Positions 47,462 through 56,531 of a stretch of DNA of 61,374 nt are shown in pieces (position 1 is the stretch's first letter; each line of letters opens with the position of its first letter). The notes beneath the pieces were generated by a model. It saw only the letters and a list, made by a program, of their open reading frames with translations. It searched no databases and had not been told where the DNA came from. The stretch comes from an uncultured Cytophagaceae bacterium (GTDB taxonomy: Bacteria; Bacteroidota; Bacteroidia; Cytophagales; Spirosomataceae): positions 1-61,374 of the forward strand of contig CAIVPF010000100.1 in assembly GCA_903907745.1 (NCBI GenBank). The letters run 5' to 3'. Both the position numbers and the translations under genes were made by a program.

Positions 47462-49870
47462 CTATAAAAATTTAAAATTGTAAGTGAGAGAAATGAACGG
47501 AGCCGCAAACACACTTAATTCATATGCGCGAAGGCCCGTTTTGGTAGATTTAAAGAATACAGAATAGGGATTCTGTCTACCATAAATGTTGTAGACCGTG
47601 AAAACCCAACTTCCTTCCCATCGCTGCTTTTTCAACGTAGGATTCGTGATCGTCCATGAAAAATCTAAACGGTGGTAATCTCGAATTCGGTCATTATTTC
47701 GCTCTTGGAATACCGCAAATTTCTTACCCCCAATTTCATACATCCCAGAGGGTGACGAAAATGGGCGTCCAGTATTGTAGGCAAATGTGAAGGAGAAACT
47801 ATGATGGGTCGTCGGCTGAATGTTCAACATCATATTAAACGTATGCGGCTTATCATAATTCGTTGGAAACCATGAACCCTCATTAATCGACTGCACCTCC
47901 GGAAAATCCCCGATCATCTGATTAAAGGCCCTGGCATAGGTATAGGAAACCCAACCACTTACTTCACCCTTTTTCTTCTGAACCATCAATTCCATTCCAT
48001 AAGCCTTACTTTGGCCTGTGATCAACTGCGTTTCGATGTTAGGATTTAACTGCAAATTAGCCCCAGAAACAAAATCCAAGGTATTCCGTACATCTCGATA
48101 ATAGGTTTCCAAAGAAGCCTCATAAACGTTATCATTGTAGGTTTTAAATAATCCCAAAGAGACAAAATCACTTTGTTGGGGTTTAATATACCTGTCGGCG
48201 GTTTTCCAACGGGAAGTTGGCAACGGCGTCGTATTATTCGACAACAATTGGAAAAATTGCTGCATCCGATTATATCCAAATTTCATTGTCGTATTCTCGC
48301 CAATGGAATATTTCATCGTAATCCTTGGCTCAAAACCCCCATAACTAGCCATGACCTCGCCCGGCGCGTAGGTCTTCTTACTGATAACGGAATTCAGCGA
48401 AGGCATTTGACCCGGTGCATATTCATTCACTACCCCTGCTCCGATTCGCCAATATTGTGAATAACGTAAGCCATATTGAACCGTGAATTTTTCACTCATT
48501 TTAAATTCATCATCTGCATATATTGCGGCCTCCATCGATTGCTCATCTTGGATTTTCACCGTCGCTACACGCGAATTAGTAATTCCCACATTCAGGGAAC
48601 CTGGATCGATGTCATAGCGCGTTAAGGTCGCGCCAAAATTCATTTGATGCTTCGCGTTTGGCTGATAATCAAAGCTCGCCGACACATTCTTGTAAGCAAT
48701 AAAACTATTTAAATCAATTGTATTTACCGTATCCGGTGCATAGGTTTTCGTTTTATAATAGGTGCTCGTCGCACTTAACATCATGTTCAATTTCTCTGAA
48801 AAATAATGATTCCAATGTAAGGCTAGATTCGTATGTCCATAATCAAAGGATGTCCGTTTGGCAATCACGTTTTCGATGCTAAATAAGGAATCGACCCGGT
48901 AATAATCCTGACTCAAATAACTTGAGAACGAAATGGTATTTTTCGCATCAGGCCGGTAAAATATCTTGGTAGCTACGTCAGAAAAATTCGCGCGAATATT
49001 CTTCAAATAACTTGGCGCAAACCATTTGAACATAAAATCATTTAGGGATAAACGACCGGCTACAAGTACGGACAATTTTTCTTTGACGATCGGAATTTCC
49101 GCCATTAAGCGGTTTGACACCAAACCGATACCCCCCTGCATTTTGAATTTATCCGTATTGGGCTCGATCATTTTGATGTCTAACACCGAAGCCGAACGAC
49201 CACCAAAACGCGTAGGAATTCCTCCTTTATACAATTCCAAATCCCGAATCGCATCCGAAGCAAAAACGGAAAATAAACCAAACATGTGAGTAGGATTGAA
49301 AATTGGGGTATCGTCAATGTAAATCAAATTTTGATCGACATTACTACCCCGAATATTTAAACCATTCGCGCCTTCACCTACCGAAGAAACCCCGGGCAAA
49401 GTCTGAAGACTTCGGATCACATCGACCTCCCCCATCATGGTAGGCAGTTTTTTGATCCCTTTTAAACTTAACATGGTAACCCCTAGCGAGGGAGTTTGAA
49501 TATCCCGTTTGGCCGAAGCGCTGGAAACAATTACCTCTTCCAATTGCTTCGTAACATCGTTCAATTCGACATTAACCTCAACATCGGCTTTCACATAAAA
49601 TTTCGTCCGATATGGATTATAGCCCACATGACTAACTTTTAAGACATATTCACCATAGGGAACATAGAGCCGAAATTTACCTAATGAGTCAGTCGAAACA
49701 CCTGATTTCTTGAAATCTACTGAAATGTCCGCACCTCGAAGGGGTTCCCTGGTTTGAGCATCAATCACACGACCAAAAATAGAGGGAAGCGTGGTAGTTT
49801 GGGCAACAATCAGGTTCATTGACAAACAAAATAACCCAATCGTATAAATAATTCGTAAGCGTTTGAACAT
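47462..49870 (-). CDS. TonB-dependent receptor with carboxypeptidase-like N-domain
   Basis: An 802-residue outer-membrane receptor. Signal peptide (about 1-23), then a CarboxypepD-like domain (about 30-110: SIFGRVIDAQTREPLRGADI, DSLGKFRLYVPYGEYVLKVS), a plug domain with LPTMMGEVDVIRSLQTLPGV and NGLNIRGSNVDQNLIYIDDT, and a 22-strand-type barrel ending in ISLTYNFKFL. It is paired with the DUF4249 lipoprotein gene 2 bases downstream. The ligand is unknown; such pairs are often guessed to import metal chelates or peptides. Confidence 0.92.
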   Translation of the reverse strand: MFKRLRIIYTIGLFCLSMNLIVAQTTTLPSIFGRVIDAQTREPLRGADISVDFKKSGVSTDSLGKFRLYVPYGEYVLKVSHVGYNPYRTKFYVKADVEVNVELNDVTKQLEEVIVSSASAKRDIQTPSLGVTMLSLKGIKKLPTMMGEVDVIRSLQTLPGVSSVGEGANGLNIRGSNVDQNLIYIDDTPIFNPTHMFGLFSVFASDAIRDLELYKGGIPTRFGGRSASVLDIKMIEPNTDKFKMQGGIGLVSNRLMAEIPIVKEKLSVLVAGRLSLNDFMFKWFAPSYLKNIRANFSDVATKIFYRPDAKNTISFSSYLSQDYYRVDSLFSIENVIAKRTSFDYGHTNLALHWNHYFSEKLNMMLSATSTYYKTKTYAPDTVNTIDLNSFIAYKNVSASFDYQPNAKHQMNFGATLTRYDIDPGSLNVGITNSRVATVKIQDEQSMEAAIYADDEFKMSEKFTVQYGLRYSQYWRIGAGVVNEYAPGQMPSLNSVISKKTYAPGEVMASYGGFEPRITMKYSIGENTTMKFGYNRMQQFFQLLSNNTTPLPTSRWKTADRYIKPQQSDFVSLGLFKTYNDNVYEASLETYYRDVRNTLDFVSGANLQLNPNIETQLITGQSKAYGMELMVQKKKGEVSGWVSYTYARAFNQMIGDFPEVQSINEGSWFPTNYDKPHTFNMMLNIQPTTHHSFSFTFAYNTGRPFSSPSGMYEIGGKKFAVFQERNNDRIRDYHRLDFSWTITNPTLKKQRWEGSWVFTVYNIYGRQNPYSVFFKSTKTGLRAYELSVFAAPFISLTYNFKFL

Positions 49871-49919
49871 AGCTAGAGGTTAACGTAATCTCAATAATAC
49901 GATAATTCTTTGGAATAAT

Positions 49920-51005
49920 TTAATTTAAAAGCGACCAAACGGAGGATAATGCGACGAAAGCCAAGGCGATCGGCGTGAGAACTTTCCAAGATAAATACAT
50001 CAATTGGTCCACCCGCAAACGAGGCAGGGTCCAACGTACCCACATTTGCAAAGCGATTAATAAATAAGCCTTTAACATCAGCCAAAAAAATCCAAGCACC
50101 GTGGCCAAAATCGTCCCAGGGCTACCATTCGTCCAATCCGCCAAATGTAAAGAACCGATATTCGGGAAGGGTGAATACCATGCTCCCCAAAATAAAATAA
50201 CACCCAAAATACTGACCAAGAGCATGATGCCGTATTCCGACAAAAACAAAAGTGCCCAGCGCATTCCCGAATATTCCGTGTGAAAACCGCCGACTAATTC
50301 CGATTCCGCCTCTGGAATATCAAAGGGTGCACGATTCGCTTCCGCTAAACTAGCGATAAAAAAAACGATGAATAAGCCAAAAAATAAAGGCATCCGTACC
50401 ACATTCCAGGTAAAAATTCCACCGATCCCCCCGACTGAAATCCCCAAAGCCTTCATTCCAAATAAATATTGCTCGCCTCCGAAAATTCCTTGTTGGGCCG
50501 CAATATCCTGCAAATTCAAACTCGAAGACAAAATCACCACCGATAAAATCGACAAGCCTAAAGGAATTTCATAAGACACTAATTGGGCCGCTGAACGGAT
50601 CGCGCCCAGCAAAGAGTATTTATTGTTCGATGTCCAGCCGGCCAACAAAATCCCCAGCGTATCCAAGGACAAAATGCCCATAAATAGCATCAAGCCCATC
50701 TCCGTTTGACTCCCTTGTAGCCACATTCCCGAACTTAAAGGAACCACCGAGAAAGCACCAAAAATAGATAAAAAGATAATCCAAGGGGCTACTAAAAATA
50801 AACTGCGCTGTGCCAATGCCGGAACAATATCCTCCTTCTGCAAAAGCTTGATTAAATCCGCAAAGATCTGCAATAAACCCCATTTCCCTACTTCCATGGG
50901 CCCCAAACGATCCTGCATAAAAGCAGAAAGTTTACGTTCCACATAGACTCCGATCAAGACATTGACCAACAGCAATAGTAAACAAATGAGCAGGGCTATT
51001 CCCAT
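49920..51005 (-). CDS. NADH-quinone oxidoreductase subunit H
   Basis: A 361-residue membrane subunit at the complex I membrane-arm base, next to the quinone site. About eight transmembrane helices, with YVERKLSAFMQDRLGP, the NKYSLLGAIRSAAQLVSYEI segment, RAPFDIPEAESELVGGFHTEY (quinone-site loop) and WVRWTLPRLRVDQLM are diagnostic of NuoH/ND1. Other nuo genes are not adjacent: it abuts the transsulfuration gene, whose TAA directly precedes its ATG in the minus-strand order, so it is a detached subunit gene. Confidence 0.95.
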   Translation of the reverse strand: MGIALLICLLLLLVNVLIGVYVERKLSAFMQDRLGPMEVGKWGLLQIFADLIKLLQKEDIVPALAQRSLFLVAPWIIFLSIFGAFSVVPLSSGMWLQGSQTEMGLMLFMGILSLDTLGILLAGWTSNNKYSLLGAIRSAAQLVSYEIPLGLSILSVVILSSSLNLQDIAAQQGIFGGEQYLFGMKALGISVGGIGGIFTWNVVRMPLFFGLFIVFFIASLAEANRAPFDIPEAESELVGGFHTEYSGMRWALLFLSEYGIMLLVSILGVILFWGAWYSPFPNIGSLHLADWTNGSPGTILATVLGFFWLMLKAYLLIALQMWVRWTLPRLRVDQLMYLSWKVLTPIALAFVALSSVWSLLN

Positions 51006-52172
51006 TTAACGAATCGCGTCCAAAGCGTTTATCATATCAGCCTTTAAATCATCGATGTGTTCCAATCCCACCGCGATGCGCACTAAGCCCTCCGTAATTC
51101 CTACGGCGGCTTTATCTTCAGGAGATAATTTCGAATGCGTGGTAGATGCTGGATGCGTCATGATCGTCCGAGAATCACCTAAATTAGGCGAAATAGATAC
51201 AATTTTTAACAATTTGGAAAAGGTTTGCACCTTCGCAAATCCCCCTTTTATATCTATGGTTAAAATTCCACCCCCATATTTCATTTGTTTTTTAGCCAGT
51301 GCATATTGAGGATGCGAAGGCAAAAAAGGATATTTCACGGCATGCAAAGCGGAATGACCCTCCAAAGCTTCCGCTAAGGCTTGGGCATTACTGGAATGTT
51401 TCTCCATGCGCAAGTCCAAGAGCTCTAAGCTTTTCGATAATACCCAAGCATTAAACGGCGATAAGGACGGCCCCGTATGACGAGCAAAAAAACGTATTTC
51501 CTGAATAAATTCCTTCTTTCCACAAATGATGCCCCCTAAGACGCGGCCTTGACCATCAATGTATTTGGTCGCGGAATGAATCACCAGATCCGCTCCTAAA
51601 TCCATCGGTGTTTGCAAAATCGGCGTGGCAAAACAATTATCCACCGCCAAAACAATATTTTTCCCCTCCTTAAGTTTCGCTAATGCTTCCAAATCAATCA
51701 ACTCCAATCCCGGATTTGATGGACTTTCACAAAACATGAATTTGGTATTGGGCTTGATGGCTTTTTCCCAGGCCGACAAATCATGCCCCGGAACAAACGT
51801 ACATTCAATGCCCCATTTAGCCGTAATTTTCGTTAAAATCTGAATCGCTGAACCGAATAGGGCATTCGAGGCCACTACATGATCTCCAGATTTTAATAAG
51901 CCTGCCATGGAAGCAAAAATAGCTGCCATGCCGGTTGAAAAAGCAATTCCATCTTCCGCATTCTCCAGCATGCACATCTTCTCCACAAATTCATCCACGT
52001 TCGGATTCATGTAGCGAGAATAAATATTGCCTGCCTGCTCATCTGCGAAAATGGCGCGACCCTGCTCCGCATCCTCAAACGTAAAACTAGATGTTAAATA
52101 TAAAGGCACCGAATGCTCCCGGTTATGCGAACGATCGGCCTGAATGCGAATGGATTGGGTTTGTTTTTTCAT
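51006..52172 (-). CDS. Trans-sulfuration PLP enzyme (O-succinylhomoserine sulfhydrylase / cystathionine gamma-synthase type)
   Basis: A 388-residue PLP enzyme of the Cys/Met metabolism family. SRYMNPNVDEFVEKMCMLE, the substrate region STGMAAIFASMAGLL, the PLP Asp in VLAVDNCFATP and the Schiff-base Lys in HSATKYIDGQGRVLGG are seen; the GQGRVLGG end is typical of the MetZ (O-succinylhomoserine sulfhydrylase) branch. It would give homocysteine for MetH, found elsewhere in this window. The -7 element at 52191-52198 lies 18 bases upstream. Confidence 0.88.
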   Translation of the reverse strand: MKKQTQSIRIQADRSHNREHSVPLYLTSSFTFEDAEQGRAIFADEQAGNIYSRYMNPNVDEFVEKMCMLENAEDGIAFSTGMAAIFASMAGLLKSGDHVVASNALFGSAIQILTKITAKWGIECTFVPGHDLSAWEKAIKPNTKFMFCESPSNPGLELIDLEALAKLKEGKNIVLAVDNCFATPILQTPMDLGADLVIHSATKYIDGQGRVLGGIICGKKEFIQEIRFFARHTGPSLSPFNAWVLSKSLELLDLRMEKHSSNAQALAEALEGHSALHAVKYPFLPSHPQYALAKKQMKYGGGILTIDIKGGFAKVQTFSKLLKIVSISPNLGDSRTIMTHPASTTHSKLSPEDKAAVGITEGLVRIAVGLEHIDDLKADMINALDAIR

Positions 52173-52190
52173 GCTTTTTCAAATAATCTA

Positions 52191-52198
52191 CAAATTTA
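52191..52198 (-). promoter_or_regulatory. -7 promoter element for the transsulfuration gene
   Basis: TAAATTTG on the minus strand fits TAnnTTTG and ends 18 bases before the ATG at 52172; it would drive the metZ-like gene and nuoH behind it. Confidence 0.55.
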
Positions 52199-52312
52199 AT
52201 GGAATAGCTTAAATTAAATTCATTTTAAAAAAATCTATTTCATGATAATAATTTGAGTAAAAGAAGAATGATTATATCTTTATAAATAATTCAATGATAC
52301 CTTTAAATAATT

Positions 52313-53674
52313 ATGAAAAAAACAATTTACTCGTTGATCCTGGCTGCATTTTTGTTGCCATTGGTCGCACAAGCACAAAAATGGACGCCTTTATTTGATG
52401 GCAAGACCTTCAACGGCTGGAAGCAATTAAATGGCCAAGCCAAATACGAAATTAAAGATGGGGTGATTATCGGCACTACAGTGGCCAGCACACCGAATTC
52501 CTTCATGGCAACCGCCAAAGATTACGGCGATTTTATCCTAGAATTAGAATTAAAAGTGGACAACTCCATGAATTCAGGTATTCAAATCCGTAGTTTATCG
52601 AAACCAGAAGTCAATAATGGCCGCGTACATGGCTATCAAGTGGAAATCGACCCATCCGATCGCGGTTGGTCCGGTGGTATTTACGACGAAGCACGTCGGG
52701 GTTGGTTATTCCAAAACGAAATGAATCCTGCCGCTAAAAAGGCATTCAAACGCGAAGCTTGGAATAAATACCGTATTGAGGCAATTGGTAGCGTCATCCG
52801 TACATGGATCAACGATGTTCCCGTGGCAAATTTAATCGATGATTTAACTCCATCTGGATTCATCGCTTTGCAAGTTCATGCCATCGGAAAAGATGCAGAA
52901 CCTGGCAAACAAGTCATGTGGAAAAATATCCGCATTCAGACAGGTAAGGATATGCAACCTCGTCCAACGGACAAGGTTACTCCCGTTGAAAACTACACTT
53001 TAAATACACTTTCTGAGCAGGAAAAAGCATTGGGCTTTAAATTATTGTTCAACGGAAAAGATTTAACAGGTTTCCGCTCTGCATTTAAAACCTCTGCTCC
53101 TCCTTCTGTATGGACAGCTGAAGATGGTCAATTGCACGTAAATAGCTCCGGCGGCAAAGAATCTGGAAACGGTGGTGACATTTTGACAAATGAGAAATTT
53201 GGCGCATTTGAACTTGTTTTCGATTTTAAATTAACCGAAGGCGCAAATTCAGGCGTTAAGTATTTTGTGAATGAAACCTATAATTCTGGGGCATCTGCTA
53301 TCGGGTTGGAATATCAAGTATTAGATGACGAAAAACATCCAGATGCGAAATTAGGCACGGTTGGTAATCGGACATTAGCCAGTTTATATGACATCATTCC
53401 GTCGAATAAAAACGACAAACGTTTCCAAAAGAAAATTGGCGAATGGAATCAAGGTCGGATTATCGTTTATCCAAACAACATTGTTCAACATTGGTTAAAC
53501 GGCTTCAAAGTATTAGAATACGAGCGTAAAAGCAATATTTTCAAGGTATTGGTCGCACATAGCAAGCACGCGAAATGGGAAGGATATGGTAGCCAAGATG
53601 AAGGCGCAATCTTGTTCCAAGAGCACGGCGATTCGGTATTTTACAAAAACATCAAAATCAGAAAGATTAATTAA
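52313..53674 (+). CDS. Two-domain DUF1080 (3-keto-disaccharide hydrolase-like) protein
   Basis: A 453-residue exported protein: signal peptide (1-21) then two DUF1080 jelly-roll domains, about 25-210 (WTPLFDGKTFNGWKQLNG, MNSGIQIRSLSKP) and about 235-452 (GFKLLFNGKDLTGFRSAFK, GANSGVKYFVNETY). The known members (for example in Bacteroides thetaiotaomicron) hydrolyse 3-keto-glycosides made by Gfo/Idh-type oxidoreductases. The gene directly before one such oxidoreductase supports this. It is divergent from the metZ-like gene. Confidence 0.85.
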   Translation: MKKTIYSLILAAFLLPLVAQAQKWTPLFDGKTFNGWKQLNGQAKYEIKDGVIIGTTVASTPNSFMATAKDYGDFILELELKVDNSMNSGIQIRSLSKPEVNNGRVHGYQVEIDPSDRGWSGGIYDEARRGWLFQNEMNPAAKKAFKREAWNKYRIEAIGSVIRTWINDVPVANLIDDLTPSGFIALQVHAIGKDAEPGKQVMWKNIRIQTGKDMQPRPTDKVTPVENYTLNTLSEQEKALGFKLLFNGKDLTGFRSAFKTSAPPSVWTAEDGQLHVNSSGGKESGNGGDILTNEKFGAFELVFDFKLTEGANSGVKYFVNETYNSGASAIGLEYQVLDDEKHPDAKLGTVGNRTLASLYDIIPSNKNDKRFQKKIGEWNQGRIIVYPNNIVQHWLNGFKVLEYERKSNIFKVLVAHSKHAKWEGYGSQDEGAILFQEHGDSVFYKNIKIRKIN

Positions 53675-53695
53675 AATTTAAACCTATCAAATAAC

Positions 53696-55033
53696 ATGGA
53701 AAGAAGAGAATTTATCCAAAAAAGTGCGATTGCTTCCCTGGGAACTTTCGCATTTAGCCCAAAATCGTATAGTAAGATTTTAGGTGCCAATGACCGCGTT
53801 CGCGTGGCCGCTGTCGGTTTTTCAGACCGTCACCGTGCTTCCCACGTCGGCCCGTTTAAAACTTTATCGAAAGAGATGAATTTTGAGATGGTCGGACTTT
53901 CTGATCTTTGGAATCGCCGTAGAGAAGAGGGTGCTGCCTATTACGAAAGTCAATTAGGAAGCAAAGTGACGACCTATCGCAATAATGATGAATTATATGC
54001 GTCAAAAGGTATTGATGCTGTATTTATTTCAACAGCCGATTTCCAACATGCAACTCACTTAATCGAGGCCGTAAAAGCAGGTTGTGATGCCTATTGCGAG
54101 AAGCCTTTGGCTGAAACCATGGAAGATAACCGTGCGGTATTAAAGGCTGTGAAGGAATCCAATAAAATTGTACAAATCGGATCTCAACGTCGTTCAGGAA
54201 CCAATTATTTTGCAGCAGAAGATTTTATCAAGTCAGGTAAATTCGGTGATATCAAAATGGTGGAGTTGCTTTGGAATGTAAACCAACCAGGCCGTTGGAG
54301 ACGCCCAGCACTTACAAAAATCTTAAAAGAATCAGATATCGATTGGAATCGTTTCTTAATCAACCGTCCAAAAGACACTTTTGATCCTCGTAAATACTTA
54401 GAATATCGCTTATTCTGGCCTTATTCATCCGGTATTTCAGGTCAGTGGATGTCACATCAAATCGATACCGTACACTGGTTCTCCGGTTTAACGCATCCTC
54501 GTTCTGCCGTTTCTAACGGAGGTATTTACCAATGGAACGATGGTCGTGTAAACGCAGATACACAAACAACGGTATTTGATTACGGCCCATCCGACGACAA
54601 AACAAAAGGATTCCAAGTTCAATTTACGTCTCGCTTCTCGAACGGAGCCGGTGGAACGAAAGAAATCTATTACTCAAATGCAGGTGAATTAAACTTGGAC
54701 ACGAACACGATTTCACCAAACGGTGGACTTCGCGAGCGCGATGCCAAAGAAATGGGCATGCAAGCGAATTTATTACCCAACATGAAATTAGGTGAAGCCA
54801 TCGTGGTTGAAACCAGTGCAAATACAGGCGGAGACCAATTAACATTCAACCACATTAAAAACTGGATGGAATGTGTTCGTTCACGTAAAACTCCAAATGC
54901 TCCTATCGAGGCTGGATACCAACATTCCATTGCTACGATCATGTCGAATGCGGCATATCGCACAGGAATGCGCGTGACTTTCGATGAGAAAACCCAGGAA
55001 GTAATGGCTGGAAATAAAGTATTCAAATACTAA
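53696..55033 (+). CDS. Gfo/Idh/MocA-family oxidoreductase, exported
   Basis: A 445-residue NAD(P)-dependent oxidoreductase with a twin-arginine-like N-terminus (ERREFIQKSAIASLG). The Rossmann part starts DRVRVAAVGFSDRH and has the catalytic-site EKPLAETMEDNRA motif; the C-terminal sheet carries WPYSSGISGQWMSHQIDTVHW. It would oxidise a sugar C3-OH to a keto sugar for the DUF1080 protein 21 bases upstream. In Bacteroidota such pairs degrade glycosides outside the cytoplasm. Export is inferred from the N-terminus. Confidence 0.88.
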   Translation: MERREFIQKSAIASLGTFAFSPKSYSKILGANDRVRVAAVGFSDRHRASHVGPFKTLSKEMNFEMVGLSDLWNRRREEGAAYYESQLGSKVTTYRNNDELYASKGIDAVFISTADFQHATHLIEAVKAGCDAYCEKPLAETMEDNRAVLKAVKESNKIVQIGSQRRSGTNYFAAEDFIKSGKFGDIKMVELLWNVNQPGRWRRPALTKILKESDIDWNRFLINRPKDTFDPRKYLEYRLFWPYSSGISGQWMSHQIDTVHWFSGLTHPRSAVSNGGIYQWNDGRVNADTQTTVFDYGPSDDKTKGFQVQFTSRFSNGAGGTKEIYYSNAGELNLDTNTISPNGGLRERDAKEMGMQANLLPNMKLGEAIVVETSANTGGDQLTFNHIKNWMECVRSRKTPNAPIEAGYQHSIATIMSNAAYRTGMRVTFDEKTQEVMAGNKVFKY

Positions 55034-55050
55034 TTCTAGACTTTCTTTTT

Positions 55051-55131
55051 TCAGCAGTCCTTAGCCAGGAAATTTCCCTCATGAAAATGAGTGATGAAAT
55101 CCCCCCAGGCTATCGACTGCTGATTTTTTTT
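55051..55131 (+). terminator. Structured compound hairpin ending in a T-run
   Basis: TCAGCAGTC (55051-55059) pairs with GACTGCTGA (55115-55123) and TAGCC (55062-55066) with GGCTA (55108-55112). Inside, ATTTC (55072-55076) can pair with GAAAT (55096-55100), and CTCAT/ATGAG (55078-55091) closes a GAAA tetraloop. Eight T follow the outer stem. It lies between the Gfo/Idh and PASTA genes. It is longer and more structured than an ordinary terminator and could be the 3' end of a small RNA. Confidence 0.7.
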
Positions 55132-55163
55132 CCTATCTTGCATCAAATTAGAATTTGATCCTT

Positions 55164-55937
55164 ATGGCCATCATTCCTACTGAAACTAAGAAAGATCTCT
55201 ATACCCACATCGCCATTTTATTGGTGCTCTTTCTCGTCTTGTTTTTTGGCTTTTTCTTCGTTTATCTACCCTGGAGCACCCACCATGGTGAGTCCATTAA
55301 AGTACCCAACCTAAAAGGGATGAGCGTAGAAAAAATGGAAGAAATCATCGGCGCTAATGACCTCGAATACGAAGTGTCTGACTGTACTTTTACTGCTGAT
55401 AAGCCGCCTTTGACCATTTTGTCGCAATATCCACTGCCGAATTCCCTGGTTAAATCAGGTCGGAAAATCTATATTACCATTAATTCAGAAACACCGCCTA
55501 CGATCAAGTTACCTACGCTGGTTGGGCTTTCGGTACGAAGTGCGGAGCAACAATTATTCATCGCCGGACTACGGAAAGGAATTGTCCATGAAGTGAATGA
55601 CCCCCGCATCAAAGAAGTCATCGAAGTGCAGGCCCTCGGCCGTAAATTACAAGCCGGCGCCAGCATTCCAAAAGGAACAGCCGTGGATTTATACATCGGG
55701 AACGGAACGGCCAATGTAGAAATGGAATTACCCGACTTTACCGGTAAACCCATGGATGAAGTCAATATCATCCTCGCAGGCCTCAATTTAAAAGTGGGAA
55801 AAATAACTTATGAAGTCCAAGCGGATTTACCTGCGGGTACCGTATTTAAACAAAGTTGCGCTACCTGCACCGGAACGAGCATTCACCCGGGCGACATCAT
55901 CGACCTATGGGTCGTAGGTGGTGGCGAAAATCAATAA
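55164..55937 (+). CDS. PASTA-domain membrane protein
   Basis: A 257-residue protein with one N-terminal transmembrane helix (about 16-37) and three PASTA domains (about 46-110, 112-180 and 185-255: IKVPNLKGMSVEKMEEIIGA, IKLPTLVGLSVRSAEQQLF, MELPDFTGKPMDEVNIILAG). PASTA domains bind peptidoglycan or beta-lactams in serine/threonine kinases and penicillin-binding proteins; neither is fused here, so it is a stand-alone anchor protein of the type seen in Bacteroidota. The ATG at 55164 is preferred to a TTG nine bases upstream. A rhodanese gene follows within 5 bases. Confidence 0.85.
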   Translation: MAIIPTETKKDLYTHIAILLVLFLVLFFGFFFVYLPWSTHHGESIKVPNLKGMSVEKMEEIIGANDLEYEVSDCTFTADKPPLTILSQYPLPNSLVKSGRKIYITINSETPPTIKLPTLVGLSVRSAEQQLFIAGLRKGIVHEVNDPRIKEVIEVQALGRKLQAGASIPKGTAVDLYIGNGTANVEMELPDFTGKPMDEVNIILAGLNLKVGKITYEVQADLPAGTVFKQSCATCTGTSIHPGDIIDLWVVGGGENQ

Positions 55938-55941
55938 GCAC

Positions 55942-56244
55942 ATGGAAGACATTAGCATCGACGAATTAAAAGCACGTATGGACCAAGGGGAAGCCCTGCA
56001 CATCGTGGATGTTCGAGAAGAACATGAATTTGATGAATTTAACATCGGCGCACAATTAATTCCTTTGGGGGAATTAGCCGACCGATTGGACGAAATCGAA
56101 GACCTAAAAGAAACCGAACTCATCGTTCATTGCCGTTCGGGTGCACGTTCAGGGCGGGCGAAAGAATATTTGGAATCGGAAGGATTTAACAAAGTCCGCA
56201 ATTTAATCGGAGGCATGTTAGCCTGGCAAGCCGCGGGTTATTAA
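55942..56244 (+). CDS. Rhodanese-like sulfurtransferase
   Basis: A 100-residue single rhodanese domain. The active loop is HCRSGARSGRA with the catalytic cysteine near residue 69; IVDVREEHEFDEFNI and NLIGGMLAWQAAGY are family marks. A cytoplasmic persulfide carrier is the usual role. The ATG at 55942 lies 5 bases after the PASTA stop; an ATG at 55918 would overlap that gene. A second rhodanese gene follows 5 bases later. Confidence 0.9.
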   Translation: MEDISIDELKARMDQGEALHIVDVREEHEFDEFNIGAQLIPLGELADRLDEIEDLKETELIVHCRSGARSGRAKEYLESEGFNKVRNLIGGMLAWQAAGY

Positions 56245-56249
56245 AATCC

Positions 56250-56531
56250 ATGCAAGAAATTAGCGCCAAGGAATTTAAGGACCAGCTGGAAACCTTACAG
56301 CTCCTAGACATTCGGACTCAGCGAGAGCGGGACGATTTGGATCTAGGGGGAATTCACATTCCTTTGGATTATTTATTGGATCAATTAGCCGAATTAGATC
56401 CGAGCATTCCCTATACGATTATTTGTTACAACGGAACCCAAAGTGCCATCGCCTGTCGGCTTTTAGCTGCCAAAGGATTTACACATATCCAACATCTACA
56501 AGGGGGACTCGAGGCGTATTTAAGCCTGTAA
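56250..56531 (+). CDS. Second rhodanese-like protein with altered active loop
   Basis: A 93-residue rhodanese domain: LLDIRTQRERDDLDLGGIHI, then TIICYNGTQSAIACRLLAAKGF and LQGGLEAYL. The loop keeps the catalytic Cys but reads CYNGTQSA, not the CxxGxR pattern of its neighbour, so its activity may differ. It is tandem with the rhodanese at 55942 and probably arose by duplication. Its 3' end overlaps the convergent miaA by 12 bases. Confidence 0.8.
   Translation: MQEISAKEFKDQLETLQLLDIRTQRERDDLDLGGIHIPLDYLLDQLAELDPSIPYTIICYNGTQSAIACRLLAAKGFTHIQHLQGGLEAYLSL

Noticed and set aside
55091-55123. Box C/D-like or kink-turn RNA in the hairpin (TGATGA and CTGA)
   Set aside because: The paired strands do not present the tandem G-A arrangement, and box C/D RNAs are not expected in bacteria.
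55164-55937. PknB-type kinase or penicillin-binding protein with PASTA domains
   Set aside because: Only one membrane helix and three PASTA domains are present; neither a kinase nor a transpeptidase domain is there or adjacent.
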